DNA from: Bin87 sp965204685
Lineage (GTDB): Bacteria > Chloroflexota > Dehalococcoidia > Lucifugimonadales > UBA3495
Direction: 5' to 3'
Assembly: GCA_965204685.1 (NCBI GenBank)
Contig: OZ242004.1
Coordinates: 1,612,001-1,676,000, forward strand
DNA: 64,000 bases
In this document: positions 18,411 to 27,375 of the stretch, one piece after another
Position numbering within the stretch: position 1 is the first letter of the stretch
Layout: every line of letters starts with the position of its first letter
Position numbers and translations under genes: made by a program
Notes under the pieces: generated by a model
What the model was told of the DNA's origin: nothing
The model's database searches: none
Seen by the model: the letters and a program-made list of their open reading frames with translations, nothing else

Positions 18411-18627
18411 CGTGGGCCAAGCTTTCGGCGCCGCACCCACGAAGACAGGCGTCAGAACGCCCATTGTCGCCCTAACCGACAACAGGCCCTGATGCCCCAA
18501 AGGCCGCAGAACGCTCCTGGGCGCCGTTTCCGCCGGAAACTGGGGCTTTCCGCAGCGGACTCGCCGAAACGGATTACCACTGACCAACACCAACTGCGGC
18601 ATCCCCGACGCCACGCACCAACAGACA

Positions 18628-19335
18628 TTAGCTGTCCAAATCCCCGCCCAGGAAATTCCTGCCGACGGAAAGCGCACTCTCCATCACGGAGAAACTGCCC
18701 GCCGCCGGATCGACTACCAGCTCCCCCGGCTCCGTGACCGCCTCAATCAGCGCTGCCTGCAGGCCGACAGGCTTCTGGTGAGCGTGCCGCCTGGCACCAG
18801 GCAACCTTTCCGACCAAAAATCAGGAACGGCACGCCTTGCCCAGCCGTCATCCACACGACAAGGCCGCTTCTGGACGACCAGCAGATACTCGGCCCGACG
18901 TCGAGTCCGGTAGCCCATCCCGATCCTTCCCTTGTCCCATGTGACCAGGTCAACCACCTCGAGCGGCAACTCATCGAACCAACCGGAGCATCCGGAACAG
19001 AGGTGGAATTTGTCCACCCATAGGAAAAGGTGGCCGCTCGGACGCAGCACTCTCGCTATCTCACTCAAAAACTGAATAATGACCGGTTCAGTCATCTGAA
19101 CCAACGAGGCCCTGGCCCGCCCCCGCGACTTCCCCTCATTGCCATACGCCAGCTTGTCAAGCACTCCCCTGTACTGCGGGTCGAAGAACACGACCGGAAC
19201 GGCGTCATCCACCAGGGTTCCCATCAAGTGGAGCCCGTCCATCCTGTGCCTGACATTGAACTCCAGCGGTGGCCTCCAATGCTCGTCAGATAGACACAGC
19301 GTGCCCTTAACTTGTTGCACTGCGCCGCCGGGCAT
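18628..19335 (-). CDS. DNA N6-adenine/N4-cytosine methyltransferase, beta-class order
   Basis: 235 aa from ATG 19335 (a TTG one codon earlier is possible). The catalytic motif IV appears first, DPQY near residue 52, and the S-adenosylmethionine motif DPAAGSFS lies near the C-terminus (about 214), i.e. the permuted beta-class order. Compared with the usual DPPY the second Pro is Gln, as in some subclasses with DPQY. A target-recognition stretch would lie between them (CSGCSGWFDELPLEVVDLVTWDKGRIGMGYRTRR). The enzyme methylates DNA bases. It converges on the SWIM gene; the 370-base gap to the GmrSD-like gene (19336-19709) shows nothing recognisable. Confidence 0.8.
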   Translation of the reverse strand: MPGGAVQQVKGTLCLSDEHWRPPLEFNVRHRMDGLHLMGTLVDDAVPVVFFDPQYRGVLDKLAYGNEGKSRGRARASLVQMTEPVIIQFLSEIARVLRPSGHLFLWVDKFHLCSGCSGWFDELPLEVVDLVTWDKGRIGMGYRTRRRAEYLLVVQKRPCRVDDGWARRAVPDFWSERLPGARRHAHQKPVGLQAALIEAVTEPGELVVDPAAGSFSVMESALSVGRNFLGGDLDS

Positions 19336-19709
19336 CAAACCGTCCTATTCCATCGTCTGCACCACGCGCCTTTGAGAATAAACCAGCAGCACACGGCCCG
19401 TCGCGGCTCCATCGTCAGCAAAATACTCTCGGGCCTTTCAATGCTTCCAATCAAGCTGGCCAGGACGTTGGGTCAACTTTCCCAGACCGGGAGACAGGAC
19501 CGTACTGAACATCCCTCTACGGGAAGATCAAGCCGAACCCCGCCGCCGAAACCGGCGAACAGGCAAGCCACGCCATCCCCCTGACGGTCGCGGAGGGCAC
19601 CGCTGCCACGCCAAACAGATCAGTTGCCTCAACCAAGTAGGCTTCCCAGAAGCGGTGAAAGCCGAGGCTTCGGCGTAGGCATGACCACAAACAGATGCAG
19701 GACAATCGC

Positions 19710-21818
19710 TCAGTCCTGAAAGCGTGCAAAGACCCCACGCAACAACTGAAACGCCGTTTCGATCCCGTCCTCGGTTGACACGTCAATCACCGCTCCGCAA
19801 TCAGCGTGAACCGCGCCGGGAATGTACATCCACAAATTGGCATCCGCCGCGATGCCATGTTCATCTTCCAATTTCCCAAAGTGGACCGGCACCAGAAGCC
19901 TAACGTACCCCGACATGGGAATGAACTCAGCGAAGAAATCGCCCGACTCGTCATAGAAACAAAGCGACTTGTTTTCCACCACCGGGATCACATCTCCAAG
20001 CGTTCCAACCCGTTCTCGGAAATCCTCAAGCAGGGCGCGGGTTCTGGCGCTCATGCTGACACTGCTGATGTCGCGGCTGGCAGAACGCGCTCTGAGCTCG
20101 GCTACGTTCTTGTCCTGCACCAGCAGCACATCGGCCTCGGGATAGGGCCAAATCCCAACGGCCCTGTGGGCGAGCTCATCTCCGCGATTGCTCATCTGCT
20201 CCGCGGTCCACTCGTCCTGTTCCCGTATGTAGTAGTTCAACCGCACGGCGCTGTGCTTGAACCCCAAAGAATGCTCCCGCTTTTCGAGGAAAGGCCGATT
20301 GGACAGCGGGGTGTTGTGACCATAACCAACCAGGGTCAGGTTGCCCAGACGGTGCAGCCAGGTCCGATGGACTTCTTCCCAACCATCGCCCAGCATGGTT
20401 TCCCACTCACCACTCTCGTCAAGGGCCTGCGGCATGACGTGCTCGATGGAGTAGTTGCCCAGGGGACTGACCTCATCCTGCCCGTGGTTTTCCAACGTAT
20501 CCAGAACATGACGGCACACCCTCATCGGGTAAAGGTCCCGTTCCCCGACGCCCTTCGCGAACTCGTCATCCGACGGGAACCTGTTGCCCGCCCTCTCCCT
20601 GACCAGCGCCACCTTGAACGTCTCAAACGCCGCCTGTTCTTCCAGGGAGTGAGCCACCCGCTGGAACACGTTCCAGTAGTTGCCGGCGTTCCACCCCAGG
20701 ACAGCCCGGCGCAGCAGGTAACTCTTCAACAAGGTCATCGCCTGGGCGAAGTCGCCGTCGCCCAACAGATCCCGGTCCCGGAGGTCATAAAGCCGCGACA
20801 CCAGCGCTGCATGAACGGTCCCCAGTCCGCCGGAACGAGCGAACTCCAGGGCCGGCGCCAATTCCCGATCTGGCGACAGCGACGGTTTGAGGAACCACGC
20901 GTAGTAGCGACCCATTTTCAACATATCAGCCAGGAGCGATGAGGCTTCGGCAAAGCCGGGCGACGGCCAAAACCGCTTGAACTCACCGTAAACCCGGTTT
21001 GCGCGCGTCTGCGTCGTGGCCCGCTCCTTCAACGCGATGTAATCCCGCAAGAACTCCTCGAATCCGCTTCCAGCTTCGCGGAAAACGTCCTCCAGCTTGC
21101 TCCAATACCGTTCGTAAAGCACTGTCTGCTCATCGGCGACCAAGCCCATCAGCAGGTAGTTCCGGATCAAATCGCTCTGGGCCAGATCAACTCCGGTGGA
21201 GTTCAGGCTCTCGAATATCTCCTGAGGATTGTCGACGGGACGCTCCAAGGTCACATCGACGACCACCAAACGGTACACACCTTGGTAAATGGCCGCCGGG
21301 TCCACGCCCTCGCCCCGCAGATGCTCACGAAAACGCTCGTAGACCGCCATGATGGCCTCGGACCTGTCCGGGACTTCGCCCGGGTCGGTACCATCGACCA
21401 AGGCCCGCAGCGTGGCGTCATCTCGCCGCCGTAGCGCCACCCGATAATGACGGGCCTCGGTCTCGAAATTGTTCTTCAAAAAGAAGTCATCAATCTGCGC
21501 GACGCTGGGCACGTTTCCGCTCCAGCCGACATCCGCCAGGTGGTCCCGCAGCGCGACCATGAGCAGCGTCAACGTGGTCAGCCGCTGCTGACCATCGATC
21601 ACGAGCCAGCTCCCAAACCCAGCGCCCACCTGGTCCTGAACGTACACGAACGACCCCAGGAAATGCTGGGCATCCGCATCGGTCGAAGCCTTGAGGATAT
21701 CTTTCCACATTCGGTCGCAATGTTCCGGCGCCCAGGAATAATCCCGTTGGAACACCGGAATCACAAACTGCTTGGGACCATTGATTATCTGTGCGAAACC
21801 GTGTTTGACCGCCTGCAT
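19710..21818 (-). CDS. GmrSD-type DUF262/DUF1524 restriction protein
   Basis: 702 aa, ATG 21818 with GGAGGAATC in front. The N-terminal DUF262 (GmrS/ParB-like) domain has VFQRDYSW near 22-29 and IDGQQRLTTL at 74-83, the nucleotide-binding and cutting motif. The DUF1524 (GmrD, HNH) domain is near 455-515: YSIEHVMPQAL, then LGNLTLVGYGHNTPLSNRPFLEKRE. The last 120 residues form an extra domain (DUF5655-like: LCFYDESGDFFAEFI...) ending FARFQD. GmrSD proteins cut phage DNA with modified bases using NTP. As both parts are fused it is a single-chain type IV restriction enzyme. The nearby methyltransferase could protect the host or be independent. Confidence 0.85.
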   Translation of the reverse strand: MQAVKHGFAQIINGPKQFVIPVFQRDYSWAPEHCDRMWKDILKASTDADAQHFLGSFVYVQDQVGAGFGSWLVIDGQQRLTTLTLLMVALRDHLADVGWSGNVPSVAQIDDFFLKNNFETEARHYRVALRRRDDATLRALVDGTDPGEVPDRSEAIMAVYERFREHLRGEGVDPAAIYQGVYRLVVVDVTLERPVDNPQEIFESLNSTGVDLAQSDLIRNYLLMGLVADEQTVLYERYWSKLEDVFREAGSGFEEFLRDYIALKERATTQTRANRVYGEFKRFWPSPGFAEASSLLADMLKMGRYYAWFLKPSLSPDRELAPALEFARSGGLGTVHAALVSRLYDLRDRDLLGDGDFAQAMTLLKSYLLRRAVLGWNAGNYWNVFQRVAHSLEEQAAFETFKVALVRERAGNRFPSDDEFAKGVGERDLYPMRVCRHVLDTLENHGQDEVSPLGNYSIEHVMPQALDESGEWETMLGDGWEEVHRTWLHRLGNLTLVGYGHNTPLSNRPFLEKREHSLGFKHSAVRLNYYIREQDEWTAEQMSNRGDELAHRAVGIWPYPEADVLLVQDKNVAELRARSASRDISSVSMSARTRALLEDFRERVGTLGDVIPVVENKSLCFYDESGDFFAEFIPMSGYVRLLVPVHFGKLEDEHGIAADANLWMYIPGAVHADCGAVIDVSTEDGIETAFQLLRGVFARFQD

Positions 21819-21977
21819 GATTCCTCCGACGCGTACTGCTGCCAGGAACGGCGCCGCGCAAACAAGACAAATTGTCGGGGAATGTGAGGCACTGGCCCGC
21901 TCTTTCGTCGCGCCGTTAGGGAAACATTCCTCTCGGAGTGTGGAGACCGGAGTCTGATAATGTACCGTGGCGCCTCT

Positions 21978-22394
21978 CTACGCCAGAGCGGCCACTGCCT
22001 TGATTTCGACCAAGAACTCTTCACGTACCAGACCGTCGACCACCAGCAAGGTGTTGGGCGGATAGTCGCCGTCGGGGAAAATATCCGGGAAGACCTGGTT
22101 TCTTCCGTCGATGAAGCCCTGCACCGCCTCACGTCCCACCACGTAGGTCGTGAATTCCACCAAGTTGTTGAACCCGGCGCCGGCTGATTCCAGGACGCCG
22201 CCAATGTTCTGAAAAACTTGGCGAGTATGGGCCGAGGCATCACCGGGTCCTACGAGGGCGCCCGAAAGGTCAACACCGACCTGTCCCGCTACGAATATAA
22301 GCTTCTGGGAGTTCACCGACATTCCGATCGAATAGGCGCCCAGGGGTTGGGGAGCCAGGTCGCTGGTTACCGCCGTCCTCTGCAATTCCGCCAT
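21978..22394 (-). CDS. RidA/YjgF-family enamine/imine deaminase
   Basis: 138 aa, ATG 22394 (MAELQRTAV...) with GAGGTG upstream; longer in-frame starts reach non-conserved sequence. Family features: GAYSIGMSVNSQKLIFVAGQVGVD, then HTRQVFQNIGGVLESAGAGFNNLVEFTTYVV and a C-terminal RxEFLVEIKAVAAL strand. In active RidA a conserved Arg binds the substrate carboxylate; here the segment is NTLLVVDGLVREEFLVEI, with Arg present but the neighbouring Pro/Arg pattern altered. The family removes reactive enamine or imine intermediates from PLP enzymes. It is a housekeeping-type gene in an otherwise mobile stretch. Confidence 0.85.
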   Translation of the reverse strand: MAELQRTAVTSDLAPQPLGAYSIGMSVNSQKLIFVAGQVGVDLSGALVGPGDASAHTRQVFQNIGGVLESAGAGFNNLVEFTTYVVGREAVQGFIDGRNQVFPDIFPDGDYPPNTLLVVDGLVREEFLVEIKAVAALA

Positions 22395-22870
22395 CACGTT
22401 CACCTCGCTTGCTTTTTGCGGCGCCATTATATGGCACTGGCCGCCCCCGACGTTGCAGAGGCGGGCGTCCTCAAACCGAAGCCAACGTGAAACCGGCAAT
22501 CACGTTGGGTAGAATTAGCGGTGGCTCAGACATTCGGAGAACGAACCGAACAGAGGGTTGCGGTTGTGCACGATTGAGATGGGTCCGCTGCCAGAGCGGT
22601 AGCAAATGGACGAAGTTGAGGGACGAAGGCGGATGCACCGGGTGCCGACGCCGTGGGAAAGGGCAAAGCGGCATACGACGTGACTGATCGCTCAGAACGT
22701 TTCCGTGCCAAGTACCGGGCCCAAAGTCGTCTTACGGCAACGGCAACAGCCTGAGCCGCATTGACGAAGACAACGGCTTCGCCCCAGTTGGTGGAACCCG
22801 ACGGTTGCGAACGGCCGCCTTTGACAGCCCTGGCCTCTGCCAAACACTCGACCAAGGGGGGCTCACCACG

Positions 22871-23533
22871 TTGCGGATCATTGTCTGGAACATTGCGTTC
22901 AGGAAGGAACCCTGGCGGGAACTCGTGGCCATGGGCGCCGACGTGACACTTCCGCGGGAAATGGGCACACCTCCACGGGAAATCGAAGACCTGGTCGAAA
23001 TCAACCCGTACCGACTGTGGCTGGGCGAGCATTACCCGCTCTATTCCTACCGCCCCGCCCGGGTGGTGAAACTCTCCGACCGCGTCGACGTTGAATGGTT
23101 CGAGCAGGTGGCGCCACACCGACATCGACCTGAACCACACCAGATGCCAGTGAGCGCCCCAGGACTGATCGACGCCGCCACCATCACGCCGAAGGACGGC
23201 ACTGAACCGGTCCTCGTGGTTTCGATTTACGGCGGCTGGGAAACCCCACATCCCAACGTCCAACCTGGCGCTGGCTATCCCGACGCCTCGGTACACCGCG
23301 CACCATCCGACCTCACGGCCTTCGTTCCCAACTTTCACGCCGACGAACCCCGACACCGGATAATTGCGGCCGGGGTCCGCGTTGCCCGCCCACGGCATTC
23401 AGGACCGGGCTCAGGCGGGATCGATCGAGCCAGGAACGACGCGCGTGGCGCGGGTAGTGGCGCTCCCTGGGCTCGGCTAGCGCACTTCCCAGGGCTTTCC
23501 TGCGATCATAGTCATCGGCGCCGTCTCAGATGA
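22871..23533 (+). pseudogene. endonuclease/exonuclease/phosphatase-fold protein, truncated
   Basis: From TTG 22871 the frame reads MRIIVWNIAFRKEPWRELVAMGAD, the typical N-terminus of an EEP-superfamily hydrolase, followed by WLGEHYPLYSYRPARVVKLSDRVDVEWFE and a VLVVSIYGGWETPHP strand. The following expected segment (RHRIIAAGDLN with the catalytic Asp-x-Asn) begins (HRIIAAGVRV) but turns into unrelated sequence, and the last 50 residues are low-complexity Arg/Gly. The first Glu of the active site (LLQE in relatives) reads LPRE. I infer a C-terminally broken, probably dead gene. Nothing is recognised between 22395 and 22870. Confidence 0.5.
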
Positions 23534-23783
23534 TGATCATATCCAGGTCGGACTGCTCGTCCCAGCCGCCGGCGGACCTCGAGCCGAAGAGGACGACAGC
23601 CTCCACATCGGTTTGAACGACCAGGTCCCGGCAGAGGTCGATTGCGGCCGGGTCGGGACCCGGGTGCATCACTGCTGGCAGCTGGTCGCCGATCCGGTGT
23701 CGTCTCACCGGCGGCATGGCGCCTCTCCCGGCCGGGTGGCGGGCCGGCGGCAGGTCTGGACAACGACAGCGAACCTGGGTCAT
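23526..23783 (-). pseudogene. MNT-type nucleotidyltransferase, N-terminal fragment
   Basis: The last 25 residues read VEAVVLFGSRSAGGWDEQSDLDMIII, the minimal nucleotidyltransferase core (GSRSxG...SDLD with both metal-binding Asp). A stop follows at once, so the rest of the fold is lost. The first 45 codons are Pro/Arg-rich; an internal start at MHPGPDPAAIDL is more likely. MNT proteins usually act as antitoxins that AMPylate HEPN toxins. A palindromic operator-like site is at 23810-23826, just upstream. The frame end overlaps the end of the truncated EEP gene on the other strand, as at a rearrangement junction. Confidence 0.5.
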
Positions 23784-23809
23784 ATTTTCGTCGGCGTTGA
23801 CACGCTCAA

Positions 23810-23826
23810 ATAGACTAATAGTCTAT
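23810..23826. promoter_or_regulatory. operator-like palindrome upstream of the MNT fragment
   Basis: ATAGACTAATAGTCTAT is a perfect palindrome around a central A, 27 bases before the start of the minus-strand MNT frame. AT-rich and in GC-rich surroundings, it looks like a repressor binding site; antitoxin genes are commonly autoregulated this way. Confidence 0.45.
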
Positions 23827-23929
23827 GTCATGCCGGGGCACATAGCGCGCTGGATGGATCAGCACCCGGCGGCTTCGAAACGTTCCTAGACAAGCGTCGC
23901 GCCAAAAAGACGGCAGGGGTAGTGCGCAC

Positions 23930-24125
23930 AGAAGGGCGTGCGCACTTCGGTACACCCAAACGTGCTAATGGGAGCACGATTCCCTATACGCACGACCCCC
24001 GCCTGTACCCCCGCGCGTCACCGTGCGCACTCCCGTACACCTTTTCAAGTGGGATTTTGTCCGTGGGATGCACCTGTCTACCTTGAGACACCCGGTACCT
24101 CAAAAGGCGGGGTCCTTAACAACCC
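23930..24125. repeat. diverged intergenic repeat, copy A
   Basis: It contains GTGCGCACTTCGGTACACCC, then GCACGACCCCC, then ACCTTGAGACACCC and CCTTAACAACCC in this order. The same landmarks recur in order at 30884-31085. The copies differ much in detail but clearly share an origin. Apart from the operator and short hairpins, 23784-24631 holds no convincing gene. Confidence 0.5.
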
Positions 24126-24312
24126 ACCGTTGATTCCTGAGAACGGCTGTACGATAGACACGTTTTTCGAACAAAATAATCCCCATAGCACTCGTGATCG
24201 CTTCGGCAAGCCCTGCTGAGCACAAAACCTCCTCGTGTGCGTTGGACGCCGACACCACCCAAACCGACCGACTAAGACTGCCGACCCGTCGCTGCAACAA
24301 CAGGCGACGCCA

Positions 24313-24444
24313 TCGCCGCGGGCTTTCTGCGGCGGCGAAACCGGCCCCATCATCGACGCCGGCGTGCCCGTCGCCGCCGCCATGGACTACGGCGTCGACC
24401 GCACACGCCCCCATTTCCGTTCCGAAATTCGCACCGCGTTTTGA
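24313..24444 (+). pseudogene. possible C5 DNA methyltransferase N-terminal remnant
   Basis: The frame reads RAFCGGETGPIIDAGVPVAAAMDYGVDR..., resembling the start of cytosine-C5 methyltransferases (FFCGxGGxSxGxxxAGxxVVxAxDxD). With a frameshift upstream, AIAAGF precedes it. It follows repeat copy A, as the fragment at 31125-31205 follows repeat copy B. Very short and degenerate; the assignment is tentative. Confidence 0.3.
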
Positions 24445-24470
24445 TTCCCCAGGCCGGACAGCGCTCAACC

Positions 24471-24509
24471 CATGCCGATGCCGGTAGCATCGCGGTTGGC
24501 ATCGGCATC
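24471..24509. repeat. inverted repeat before the NERD operon
   Basis: CATGCCGATGCC (24471-24482) and GGCATCGGCATC (24498-24509) pair with one mismatch around a 15-nt loop. It stands 120 bases before the NERD gene and could be a leader hairpin or operator. Confidence 0.5.
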
Positions 24510-24631
24510 GGGAGGAAGGGGACCGCCCGCCCCGCCGGAGCATGCGCAGACATATGGTCCATGTGGTGCGCCGCCATCTCAGGTCATGGTCCTACGTTCC
24601 ACCGGTCGACACCAGGGAGGAAATAATCATC

Positions 24632-25366
24632 ATGAGAATGTATCCACGGAAATTCCCAGCCATCCGGGCCGCGATGACCGAGAGGGGAGCGGAGAGCCGC
24701 GTCTACGAAGGGCTGGCCCAGAGCGGCCGCGATGGTTTCGTGTACTACGAGTGGCGCCGGGGATACGGCCGCATCGAGGTGGACTTCGCCGTGTGGGTCG
24801 AGCATGTGGGCCGCTTCGCCCTGCAGGTGAAGGGAGGCCGCTACCTGCTGGTCGACGGGGAATGGCATCTGCGCACCCGCCGGGGGCTGAAGGCCGTTGA
24901 CACCTCGCCGCTGGACGAGGCCTGGCTGGGAGCGTTGGACCTGCACGACGACATCGCCGAACTGGCGGAGACCTCCTACAACCCCTTCGTCACGGCGGTG
25001 CTGGTCCTGCCGGACATGGAGCCCGATCAGGACGTGGCGAACCTGGCCCGGCGCAAGGCGGTGCACCTGCTCTGGGGCGACGATGACCCGGTGCGGCAAT
25101 TGGAGGAGGTGTCCCGGCGGTGGGGCGTAGCGCCCGCCTTGGACGCAGAGCGCATCAGCCGGGAGGTGTTTGCCGTCAGCGACGGCCTGATCCGGCTGGG
25201 CTGCGACGAGGACGAACACGACGTCCATGAAGCGAACCCCCCATCCGCCCCCGTGTGTCTCCTGGACCAGCCCGCATTGTCCCTGTGGGCGGCGGGCCTG
25301 GAAATCCTGCGGGTGAGCGGCCGAGTGAACCGCCTCAGCTTGCAGAGGGTCATCGAGCGCCGCTGA
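24632..25366 (+). CDS. NERD-domain nuclease-related protein
   Basis: 244 aa, ATG 24632 with AGGGAGGAAAT upstream. The N-terminal 120 residues form a NERD domain, a PD-(D/E)XK-type fold: Glu21 in GAESRVYEGL, Asp51 in GRIEVDFAVWV, and Gln65-Lys67 in FALQVKGGRY (Q-x-K in place of E-x-K). A helical middle (WLGALDLHDDIAEL) and the strand VTAVLVLPDMEPDQDVANLARRKAVHLLWGDDD follow; this last block recurs in the paralog at 27376-28110. The C-terminus is not recognised. It begins a same-strand series with a UvrD-like helicase 125 bases downstream, so a nuclease-helicase defence unit is likely. Confidence 0.8.
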   Translation: MRMYPRKFPAIRAAMTERGAESRVYEGLAQSGRDGFVYYEWRRGYGRIEVDFAVWVEHVGRFALQVKGGRYLLVDGEWHLRTRRGLKAVDTSPLDEAWLGALDLHDDIAELAETSYNPFVTAVLVLPDMEPDQDVANLARRKAVHLLWGDDDPVRQLEEVSRRWGVAPALDAERISREVFAVSDGLIRLGCDEDEHDVHEANPPSAPVCLLDQPALSLWAAGLEILRVSGRVNRLSLQRVIERR

Positions 25367-25490
25367 GCACGAATGCGACCGGCGGGATTTCACGGACCGT
25401 GACATCCTGGTGTTGCGGACTGCCGTGACGGACGCCCGGGCCATGGGCCCAGCGCCGCGCGCCGCGAAATTCAGACCGGAGACCAATGTC

Positions 25491-27221
25491 ATGATCAGCG
25501 CCTCGAACATCGCCCCCGAACTGCTGCGCCGTTATCCCCGGCTTGATCCGGGACAGCTGGAGCTCATTTCCCACCGGGACGGCCCGATGCTGGGGGTGGC
25601 CGGTCCCGGAACCGGCAAGACCCTGGCCGTCGCGCTCAGGGCGGTCAACATCCTGCTGCTGGGGGATGCCGAGCCCGGGGAGCTGGTGCTCTGCACCTAC
25701 AGCAAGCGCGCCGCGGCGGAGCTGCGGGAAAGGTTCGAAGCGTTGAGCGGGGACACCGGGCTTCGGGAGGGCCTGGAACGGGTGCGCATCGGCACCATTC
25801 ACAGCCTGTGCCACGGATTGCTTCGGGACCATGCCCACCGTGCGGGTCTCCGGCCCGACTTCCAGGTCCTGAACGAGGAGGAGGAGCGCGCCCTGCTCAC
25901 CCGGCGCTTCGACGACGTCTTCGGCCCGGACCTAGACGACCTGGAAGCGGGCGGCTGGCGGTGGCGGGAGCCGCGCCTCATCGTCAGGTACGGCCAGAAG
26001 TACCTCGACCGCATCTGCGACGAGTTGATCTCCCCCCAGGACCTCGCGTCATCCCCGGACCGGTTCCTGGCCGCCCTGGGACGCTCGTGTCAGCGCTACC
26101 AGGAGCTGCTGCTCGACGGGAACCAAGTGGATTTCGGCCACCTGCAGACGGGGGCCGTGCGCCTCCTGCATGACAACGCCATCGCAGCGGTGCTCTCCGG
26201 CGGCATCCGCCACCTTTTGTGCGACGAGTACCAGGACACCAGCTACGCCCAGGAACGCCTGCTGCTGCAGATGTCGGCCAGCCACGGCAACCTGTGCGTG
26301 GTGGGCGACGACGATCAGAGCCTGTACCGCTTCCGCGGCGCCAGCGTGCGGAACATTCTCGAGTATGACCGGCATTTCCCACGGTGCCGCGTGGTGGAAC
26401 TGAACGTGAACTACCGCAGTCATCCCGCCATCGTCGCTTTCTACGACCGGTGGATGGCGGACGCCGCCGACTGGTCCAACCCCGACGACGGCGCGCCCTT
26501 CCGCCACGACAAGACCATCGTTCCTCATGACGCCCACGGGTACGCCGATTACCCGGCCGTCATCGCCATCGAGGGCAAGGGACCCGCCGACGAGAAGCGG
26601 CAGTTGGTGGAGATGTTGAAGTTCCTGGCGGAACGGGGCGTGATTGCCGGATATGATCGGATAGCGCTGCTGCTGCACTCGGTGCGGGGCGATGCGGCCG
26701 CGGCCTACCTGGACGCCCTCGAAAACGCCGACATACCGGCGGGGCGGGTTTCCGCCGGCGCCGTACCCAATGGGAAGCGTGAAAACCGTCCCGACCATGG
26801 TGTGACCGTAACCACCATCCACCAGGCCAAGGGGAGGGAGTGGGACGTGGTGGTGGTGGGTTCGCTGGACTTCGACAACCGGGAGGTGGATCCCGCGGGC
26901 CGGGACCTGGCCGGCCACTCGGCCCGTCCGCCCCACGAGCCACCGCACCGCGTCGCCGACTTCGACCACGCCCGCCAGCACTACGTCGCTTTCTCCCGGG
27001 CCAGGCGCTTGCTGGTCCTGACCAGCGCCGGACCGGTCCATCCCCGCTTCGCCGCCGCCTGGGCCGATCTGCCCCGCTGGAACGCCATGGACCGGACCGC
27101 GCTGGAGCGCCAGCGGTTTGGGCCAACCTCAGGCGTCGCCACGACCAGGACGATCCCCTTCCTGCGCCGGCTGGACGTGTTGATGCGCATCCACGTGGGT
27201 CCGTGGCCCCGGCCGGGGTAG
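25491..27221 (+). CDS. UvrD/Rep-like superfamily 1 helicase
   Basis: 576 aa, ATG 25491 (MISASNIAPELLRRYPRLDPGQ), preceded by CCGGAGACC. Q-motif-like DPGQLELISH, Walker A GPGTGKT at about 38-44, TYSKRAAAELRERF (Ia), IGTIHSLCHGLL (Ib), DEYQDT (II) near 245, GDDDQSLYRFRGAS (III), LNVNYRSH (IV), VTTIHQAKGREWDVVVV (V) and HYVAFSRAR (VI) are all present, so the motor should be active. It unwinds DNA 3' to 5' in known relatives. It is shorter than UvrD (about 720 aa), with reduced 1B and 2B domains. Its position between a NERD nuclease and a degenerate NERD paralog points to one functional set. Confidence 0.9.
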   Translation: MISASNIAPELLRRYPRLDPGQLELISHRDGPMLGVAGPGTGKTLAVALRAVNILLLGDAEPGELVLCTYSKRAAAELRERFEALSGDTGLREGLERVRIGTIHSLCHGLLRDHAHRAGLRPDFQVLNEEEERALLTRRFDDVFGPDLDDLEAGGWRWREPRLIVRYGQKYLDRICDELISPQDLASSPDRFLAALGRSCQRYQELLLDGNQVDFGHLQTGAVRLLHDNAIAAVLSGGIRHLLCDEYQDTSYAQERLLLQMSASHGNLCVVGDDDQSLYRFRGASVRNILEYDRHFPRCRVVELNVNYRSHPAIVAFYDRWMADAADWSNPDDGAPFRHDKTIVPHDAHGYADYPAVIAIEGKGPADEKRQLVEMLKFLAERGVIAGYDRIALLLHSVRGDAAAAYLDALENADIPAGRVSAGAVPNGKRENRPDHGVTVTTIHQAKGREWDVVVVGSLDFDNREVDPAGRDLAGHSARPPHEPPHRVADFDHARQHYVAFSRARRLLVLTSAGPVHPRFAAAWADLPRWNAMDRTALERQRFGPTSGVATTRTIPFLRRLDVLMRIHVGPWPRPG

Positions 27222-27375
27222 GCGCCCATCCTTCGGCTCAGCGCCCGGGTCCGACCGGCGGCAACGTCGTGACGATAGTGAGGACGGAGCCGGTGGGATT
27301 GCCTGTCGTCTCCGTCCTCGGGCGGAGGTCCGGCGAATTCAACAATCCAGCCCAGAGCTCGTAAGGACCGGATAC

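Noticed and set aside
14419..21818. DISARM or BREX system
   Set aside because: A SNF2 helicase and a methyltransferase are present, but DrmA, DrmB, DrmC, PglZ, BrxC and PglX-type genes are not.
23938..24219. 93-aa plus-strand frame in the repeat region
   Set aside because: It translates the repeat landmarks shared with 30884-31085, which lie in no common frame; non-coding is more likely.
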